Translations under genes and position numbers: made by a program | In this document: positions 60,015-64,000 of the stretch, in pieces | Numbering within the stretch: position 1 is the stretch's first letter | How the letters are laid out: every line of letters begins with the position of its first letter | Source: Methanocorpusculum sp. | GTDB lineage: Archaea > Halobacteriota > Methanomicrobia > Methanomicrobiales > Methanocorpusculaceae | Length of the DNA: 64,000 nt | Assembly (NCBI GenBank): GCA_029987235.1 | Contig: DALTWF010000006.1 | Location: 1-64,000, forward strand | Reading direction: 5' to 3' | Notes under the pieces: model-generated | Seen by the model: the letters and a program-made list of their open reading frames with translations, nothing else | The model's database searches: none | What the model was told of the DNA's origin: nothing

Positions 60015-60440
60015 TTCTTTCGGGGTTATATATATGGCAGAATATAATATGGCATCGCCTCATATATAAATGATATGTGATGTACACGAATAGGTATGCT
60101 CTGTATCATAATGTCAATTACCTGTAAACTATTCTCATTTAATAAAAAAAGTCATTATTGTTTTTTATGTACTATATCGAAACATATTTATTCTCGAGAG
60201 CATTATAATATAATGCGGGATCAATATTACAGATATCCTAACCTGTGCAACCTAACTTATTTGTACAGGTATGTTCTGATTAATGTTTCATGCAGGCTCC
60301 CGCAACTTTTCTGATGCATAATAGTATTGTGTGAGTTATTTTTCAGATTTTGCGCAGGACTTTTTTGAGGCAAATACCCGGTTCTTCCGAGCCATCAATA
60401 CAAACATTTGATGTGAGAAAACAACCTACATATACCACAC
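60015..60440. other. Intergenic stretch, AT-rich, no gene recognised
   Basis: This 426-bp gap holds TATA-like boxes for the leftward binding-protein gene (60022-60055) and sequence before the small membrane protein gene. A 72-codon frame at 60096-60314 is rich in Tyr, Cys and rare codons and has no protein-like pattern. No tRNA or repeat was seen. Confidence 0.5.
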
Positions 60441-60638
60441 ATGGCATTCGCGGACAGAAAAACACTCGTCAAATGGTCTCAGGGATTCCTGATTGCATCA
60501 GTACTATCGGCAATCGCCTCCCTCATTGGTCGCGTCTATATCATGCTTGCCTTCTCCGCCCTGTTCCTTGTCATATCCTTTTTCATCTTCGCACAGGCCC
60601 GCAAGATGCCTGCAGAAGAGCCGCCGGAGGAAAAATGA
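60441..60638 (+). CDS. Small two-helix membrane protein
   Basis: A 65-aa protein with two membrane helices (residues about 14-33 and 34-52) and a charged tail MPAEEPPEEK. I do not recognise the family. The stop TGA overlaps the cofG start ATG by 2 bases (ATGA junction), so it is translated with cofG. An F420-linked role is only suggested by position. Confidence 0.7.
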   Translation: MAFADRKTLVKWSQGFLIASVLSAIASLIGRVYIMLAFSALFLVISFFIFAQARKMPAEEPPEEK

Positions 60639-61609
60639 GCGAAAAAACCGTCACCTACTCAAAAAACGTCTTTCTTCCCTTAACTCATGTCTGTGCAAAC
60701 GCCTGCGGCTACTGCTCATTTAAAGAGCCGGTCGGTCCGGGCTGCGTAATGCCAAAGCAAGAAGTTCTTGCCACTCTTCAGCGCGGGGCACAGTTCGGAT
60801 GCACCGAAGCCCTTTTCACCTTCGGAGAACGCCCGGGTCTTGAACGCGGATTTACCGCATATGTCAGGGAACTCGGCTATGATACAATTCTTGACTACTG
60901 TTATGCAATGTGTGAAAAAGCCATAACCCTTGGCATGCTGCCGCACACCAACGCCGGCATTCTGACGTACGAAGAACTCAGGCGTTTCAGAAAAGTAAAT
61001 GCAAGCATGGGCTTAATGCTTGAAACCACCGCAGAAATTCCCGCCCACGAACACAGCCCCGGAAAACGCCCCGAAGTCCGCATTGAAATGCTTGAAAACG
61101 CCGGCCGGCTGAAAATTCCCTTTACCACCGGTCTCCTCTTGGGAATCGGTGAAACACGCGATGACCGTATAGATTCACTCAACGTCATTGCAGATATCGC
61201 AAAACGCTACGGACACATCCAGGAGGTTATTATCCAGAACTTCTGCCCGAAGGAAGGAACTGTAATGGCCTGCGTTCCCGGCGCTTCAATAGAAATCCTT
61301 GCAGACACCCTCCGGCTTGCAGCAGAAATTCTTCCCTCGTCCGTTTCCGTTCAGATTCCCCCAAACCTCGCCGATGCCGGAGCACTTCTGTCACTCGGCG
61401 TTGACGATTTGGGCGGCGTATCACCGATAACCATCGATTATATCAATCCTGAACACCCCTGGCCCGGCATTGATGCGCTGCGTGAAATCACAAAGGGCCG
61501 TATGCTTTCCGAACGCCTCTGTATTTACGAACACTACTGCACAGCAGAATGGGTTGATTCATCTCTTCTCCCCCTGGTGCAGAAATTAGCAAAGAAGGTT
61601 TACTCATGA
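60635..61609 (+). CDS. cofG: FO synthase subunit 1 (CofG)
   Basis: A 324-aa radical SAM enzyme that, with CofH, makes the deazaflavin chromophore of coenzyme F420 from tyrosine and diaminouracil. The cluster motif is CANACGYCSF (C-x3-C-x2-C), followed by FTFGERPGLE and a long TIM-barrel with LLLGIGETRDDRID and VIIQNFCPKEGT. The start at 60635 lies in the end of the small membrane protein gene; a longer frame upstream only shadows that gene. cofH is not in the window. A NUDIX gene overlaps the stop by 4 bp. Confidence 0.94.
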   Translation: MSEKTVTYSKNVFLPLTHVCANACGYCSFKEPVGPGCVMPKQEVLATLQRGAQFGCTEALFTFGERPGLERGFTAYVRELGYDTILDYCYAMCEKAITLGMLPHTNAGILTYEELRRFRKVNASMGLMLETTAEIPAHEHSPGKRPEVRIEMLENAGRLKIPFTTGLLLGIGETRDDRIDSLNVIADIAKRYGHIQEVIIQNFCPKEGTVMACVPGASIEILADTLRLAAEILPSSVSVQIPPNLADAGALLSLGVDDLGGVSPITIDYINPEHPWPGIDALREITKGRMLSERLCIYEHYCTAEWVDSSLLPLVQKLAKKVYS

Positions 61610-62118
61610 CAACAATCTACGAAACCCCGCGTCTGAAAATTGAAACAAAACCCGTACACCTGCCAAACGGCAATGACCGCGAATACCTTTTCGTCCAGCC
61701 GGTTGAAGCGGTCTGTATTCTTCCGACCGATGAACTGTATGTCTATTTAATCCGTCAGTACCGTGCGGTAATTAACAGCTACATTCTTGAAGTGCCTGCA
61801 GGCGGCATGGACCATGAAGGAGAAAGTCCGTTTGAGTGTGCAAAACGTGAACTTGCCGAAGAAGCCCGTTTTTCTGCAGGCAAACTCATTCCGCGGGGAT
61901 ATATCTATTCAAGTCCGGGATTCTGCACGGAAAAACTCTGGCTCTTTGAAGCACAGGGTTTAACTCCGTGCGAGGACCGTCCGCGTGACGATGATGAAAT
62001 CATAGACGTTATCAGAATTCCGAAGGAAAAAATCCCGCAGATGATATCCCGCGGTCAGATTAACGATGCAAAAACAATCGCAGTTCTGATGCGCAGTTTA
62101 AATCCGGTACATTTCTGA
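61606..62118 (+). CDS. NUDIX hydrolase, ADP-ribose pyrophosphatase-like
   Basis: A 170-aa NUDIX enzyme. The complete Nudix box lies in GGMDHEGESPFECAKRELAEE (listed here as residues about 67-87; the REL-x-EE core is intact). EVPAGG before it and RGYIYSSPGFCTE after it match ADP-ribose pyrophosphatases. It overlaps cofG by 4 bp and the DUF2786 gene starts directly after its stop. Clean-up of nucleotide by-products is the likely role. Confidence 0.88.
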   Translation: MTTIYETPRLKIETKPVHLPNGNDREYLFVQPVEAVCILPTDELYVYLIRQYRAVINSYILEVPAGGMDHEGESPFECAKRELAEEARFSAGKLIPRGYIYSSPGFCTEKLWLFEAQGLTPCEDRPRDDDEIIDVIRIPKEKIPQMISRGQINDAKTIAVLMRSLNPVHF

Positions 62119-62664
62119 ATGTCTGACCCGCGTGAAAAAATAGAAAAACTGCTGCGGCTTGCCGCATCTGACAAAACCGGTGAATCAGCAGCAGCTTTGG
62201 CAAAAGCGCGGGCATTAATGGACAAATACGGATTTTGCGAGGCGGATTTTGCAAAAGAGGATACTGAAATAAAATCCGGGTTTGAAGCGGAAATCTTTCG
62301 CGCCCTAAAGGAGTTTGTTTCCGAAAAAGAGGCGCGTATTTTTATCCGGTCGCATGCATTTGTCAACCCGGATTCTGAGTATCAGGCAGGGGTTTTGGAC
62401 GGGCTGCGCGAGGCGTGTTCGGTGATTCAGTCCGAATCAGACCTTTTTTCGCATGACAGGGCAGCAGATTTTCTTTTTGTCAATGAGGATGATTTGTTTG
62501 AAGGAGGCGTAAAAGCAAAAGAAGACGCGCCCGAGTGGGATACGCTTTTTGAATCGCATACGGCGGCCGACGCGCTTTTCGAAGACGGACCCAAAACGCC
62601 TTTGCTTTGGAAGAAAGGATATGATGAAGCGTATAATGCGCTGTATCTGTATCTGAAAAAATAA
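62119..62664 (+). CDS. DUF2786-domain protein
   Basis: A 181-aa protein whose N-terminal 45 residues fit the DUF2786 pattern (KIEKLLRLAAS, then AAALAKARALMDKYGF). The middle has another helix pair, and the C-terminal part contains acidic stretches (FVNEDDLFEGG, DTLFESHTAADALFEDG) with no known motif. Function is unknown for this family. It is the last gene in the cofG series and converges on map with only 1 bp between the stops. Confidence 0.8.
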   Translation: MSDPREKIEKLLRLAASDKTGESAAALAKARALMDKYGFCEADFAKEDTEIKSGFEAEIFRALKEFVSEKEARIFIRSHAFVNPDSEYQAGVLDGLREACSVIQSESDLFSHDRAADFLFVNEDDLFEGGVKAKEDAPEWDTLFESHTAADALFEDGPKTPLLWKKGYDEAYNALYLYLKK

Positions 62665-62665
62665 A

Positions 62666-63541
62666 TTATTTTGTCGTAACCAAAGCACCCTCTTCGGTTA
62701 CAATCATCGTATGCTCAAACTGCGCCACGAAACTGCCCGGAATATCACAAAGACAGTGATAACAGTATAAATCACCCTGACGCACAAGCGTTGGCAGCGC
62801 AAGTTCAGCCTTCGGCACACCAAGCCACCGGCGTGCAAAAGGCAACCCGTTCATTTCTGATGCCTTTTTCATGATTTTGCGACCGGCAGGAGACCGGACC
62901 GGAGCATCGCCCACAACCTGATAAATCTCCCCGCGGGGCGATTCATGAACATAACCGCTTCCGGTCGTTGCGAACGGTTCAACCGCAATAACATTGTCTA
63001 AACGAAGAACCGACGAGCCGTAAGCCCCCGTATTCGGAATGGAAAGCCCGTGGTGCAGACTGTAGCGTGCAAGCGCGTGACCCGTTAAATTGACAATCGG
63101 CAGACAGTTATAGGATTTTATCGTGTCTTCGACCACCTGACCGATTTCAGAAACAACAACCTCCGGCTTTACCACCTGAATTGCCGCCTCAAGCGCTTTT
63201 TGCGATGCTTCGCACAAGGCTGCATGATCTCCCAGATCAACCGTAACCGCCGTATCTGCAATATATCCGTCAATTTCCGTGCCGATATCAAGTTTTACCA
63301 GGTCGCCTTCGGAAAACACCCGTTCATCATCCGGTGACGCGGTATCGTGCGCTGCGCAGTCGTTTAACGAGATATTCGGCGGAAAAGAAAGCCCCGCGCC
63401 TGCAGAGCCGATTTCATCAACCACCCGGTCGAAAATGGTGCCAAGGGCAACCCCCGGCTTTATTTCGGCTGCGCATGTATGAAGCACGGCATGCGCAATT
63501 TTTCCGGCCTCAAGATAATTATCAAGTTCAGTATCGTTCAT
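62666..63541 (-). CDS. map: Methionine aminopeptidase, type II
   Basis: A 291-aa pita-bread-fold metalloenzyme that removes the initiator methionine. Metal ligands appear in VKLDIGTEIDGYIADTAVT (two Asp), the His in NLTGHALARYSLHHG, and two Glu in AVEPFATTG and FEHTMIVTEEG. The helical insertion of type II enzymes (residues about 190-250) is present. It overlaps the M24 gene by 4 bp. Confidence 0.94.
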   Translation of the reverse strand: MNDTELDNYLEAGKIAHAVLHTCAAEIKPGVALGTIFDRVVDEIGSAGAGLSFPPNISLNDCAAHDTASPDDERVFSEGDLVKLDIGTEIDGYIADTAVTVDLGDHAALCEASQKALEAAIQVVKPEVVVSEIGQVVEDTIKSYNCLPIVNLTGHALARYSLHHGLSIPNTGAYGSSVLRLDNVIAVEPFATTGSGYVHESPRGEIYQVVGDAPVRSPAGRKIMKKASEMNGLPFARRWLGVPKAELALPTLVRQGDLYCYHCLCDIPGSFVAQFEHTMIVTEEGALVTTK

Positions 63542-64000
63542 TCTATTATTAATTCCTCCTCATAGTTTGTAAATATTTCAAAACCATCCGCCGTCACAAC
63601 ACCCATGTCTTCAAGACGCACACCGCCGACACCCGGGTAATACAGACCCGGTTCGACCGTTACAACATGCCCCGGCATTAATTCACCGCCCGATGGCGAT
63701 AAATTCGGCGACTCATGAATTTCAAGACCTACCCCGTGACCGAGACTGTGGATAAACCCTGAGTTTCCTGCGGTCTCAAAGCCTTTTTCCTTAAAGAAGG
63801 ATACAACCGCATTGTGCACCTCAGCACCGGTTATTCCCGGTTTTATCATACCTTCTGCAAGCCGCTTTGCCTCGCGCACGGCTTCATACATTGCAATAAT
63901 TTCCTCAGAAGGTCTGCCGCGGGAAACCGTACGCGTCATATCGGCAAAATATCCGCTGCGCATATCACGCGGGAACAAATCCATTACTATCGGCTGGTTT
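63538..64000 (-). CDS. M24-family Xaa-Pro peptidase, C-terminal part (cut by window edge)
   Basis: The last 154 codons of an M24 metallopeptidase; the frame is open to the end of the window. Metal-site blocks are clear: DLFPRDMRSGYFADMTRT (one ligand Asp replaced in the usual DxG by D-L-F-P, with the second in FADMTRT), HSLGHGVGLEIHESP (His) and TVEPGLYYPG and VRLEDMGVVT (two Glu). This is the pattern of archaeal proline dipeptidase-like proteins. It runs into map with a 4-bp overlap, so two related metallopeptidases share a transcript. Confidence 0.9.
   Translation of the reverse strand, partial: NQPIVMDLFPRDMRSGYFADMTRTVSRGRPSEEIIAMYEAVREAKRLAEGMIKPGITGAEVHNAVVSFFKEKGFETAGNSGFIHSLGHGVGLEIHESPNLSPSGGELMPGHVVTVEPGLYYPGVGGVRLEDMGVVTADGFEIFTNYEEELIIE

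Noticed and set aside
60096..60314. A 72-codon plus-strand frame in the AT-rich gap before cofG
   Set aside because: Rich in Tyr, Cys and His with no structure pattern and no ribosome site; most likely chance.
60350..60634. Upstream extension of cofG by 95 codons
   Set aside because: It overlaps the small membrane protein gene and lacks any conserved CofG sequence.
1..64000. tRNA and rRNA genes
   Set aside because: I looked in the intergenic stretches for the tRNA T-arm pattern (GGTTCRA) with matching stems and for conserved rRNA blocks and found none convincing; a covariance-model scan would settle it.

Overview
The window looks like the chromosome of a methanogenic euryarchaeon. It carries cofG (coenzyme F420), mptG (methanopterin), an archaeal RibD-type reductase, a methanogenesis marker 12 gene, an FprA-type F420H2 oxidase, an EndoQ-type nuclease, archaeal-type prolyl-tRNA synthetase and a type II methionine aminopeptidase. 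Gene content, base composition and lipoprotein/C-terminal anchor style suggest Methanomicrobiales, perhaps near Methanocorpusculum. That placement is inference; no rRNA is present.

Layout. (1) 1-10.0 kb: a glycan-building island with four cytoplasmic GT2 enzymes, a GT8, a DUF4422 enzyme, a COG5610-like HAD protein and a membrane GT2. The first 7.5 kb is AT-rich and switches abruptly to C-rich DNA inside a tandem GT2 duplication. (2) 10.0-10.8 kb: non-coding DNA packed with nested palindromes. (3) 10.8-24.4 kb: mostly housekeeping: SWIM protein, nitrilase-family hydrolase, DUF5654, acyl-CoA dehydratase activase pair, PepD, marker 12, hisE-nusA-like, proS, fprA. (4) 24.5-27.95 kb: the most striking locus. 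Two short peptides with a shared C-terminal CLYGCP...DY[DE] block are followed, with 8-nt overlaps, by a radical SAM/SPASM enzyme fused to a JAMM (JAB) protease domain, then a TtuA/Ncs6-like protein with a degenerate PP-loop, then nadE. I read this as a candidate peptide-maturation (RiPP-like) system. (5) 27.9-40.2 kb: a membrane GGDEF protein, an unknown-plus-flavin-disulfide oxidoreductase pair, lipid and cofactor genes, SurE, Fic, flavodoxin, EndoQ, patatin, hisF-methyltransferase-hisI. (6) 40.5-45.6 kb: ppk1-ppx-ppk1. (7) 45.9-60.0 kb: membrane and surface genes: two large EamA proteins with an extra membrane domain plus a stand-alone version of that domain, a DUF3089 lipoprotein, a clostripain-family protease, a hybrid histidine kinase overlapping a solute-binding lipoprotein gene, and two tandem family 3 solute-binding lipoproteins with no transporter nearby. 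(8) 60.4-64 kb: small membrane protein, cofG, NUDIX, DUF2786, map and the end of an M24 peptidase.

How the genes fit together. Cofactor genes (F420, methanopterin, flavin, NAD) are scattered, as are hisE, hisF and hisI. The surface and sensing genes at 49-60 kb look like an accessory block for nutrient sensing and extracellular protein handling. Intergenic repeats (8.7, 10.1-10.5 and 49.1 kb) belong to at least one dispersed family. I saw no rRNA, tRNA, CRISPR array or intact insertion sequence.
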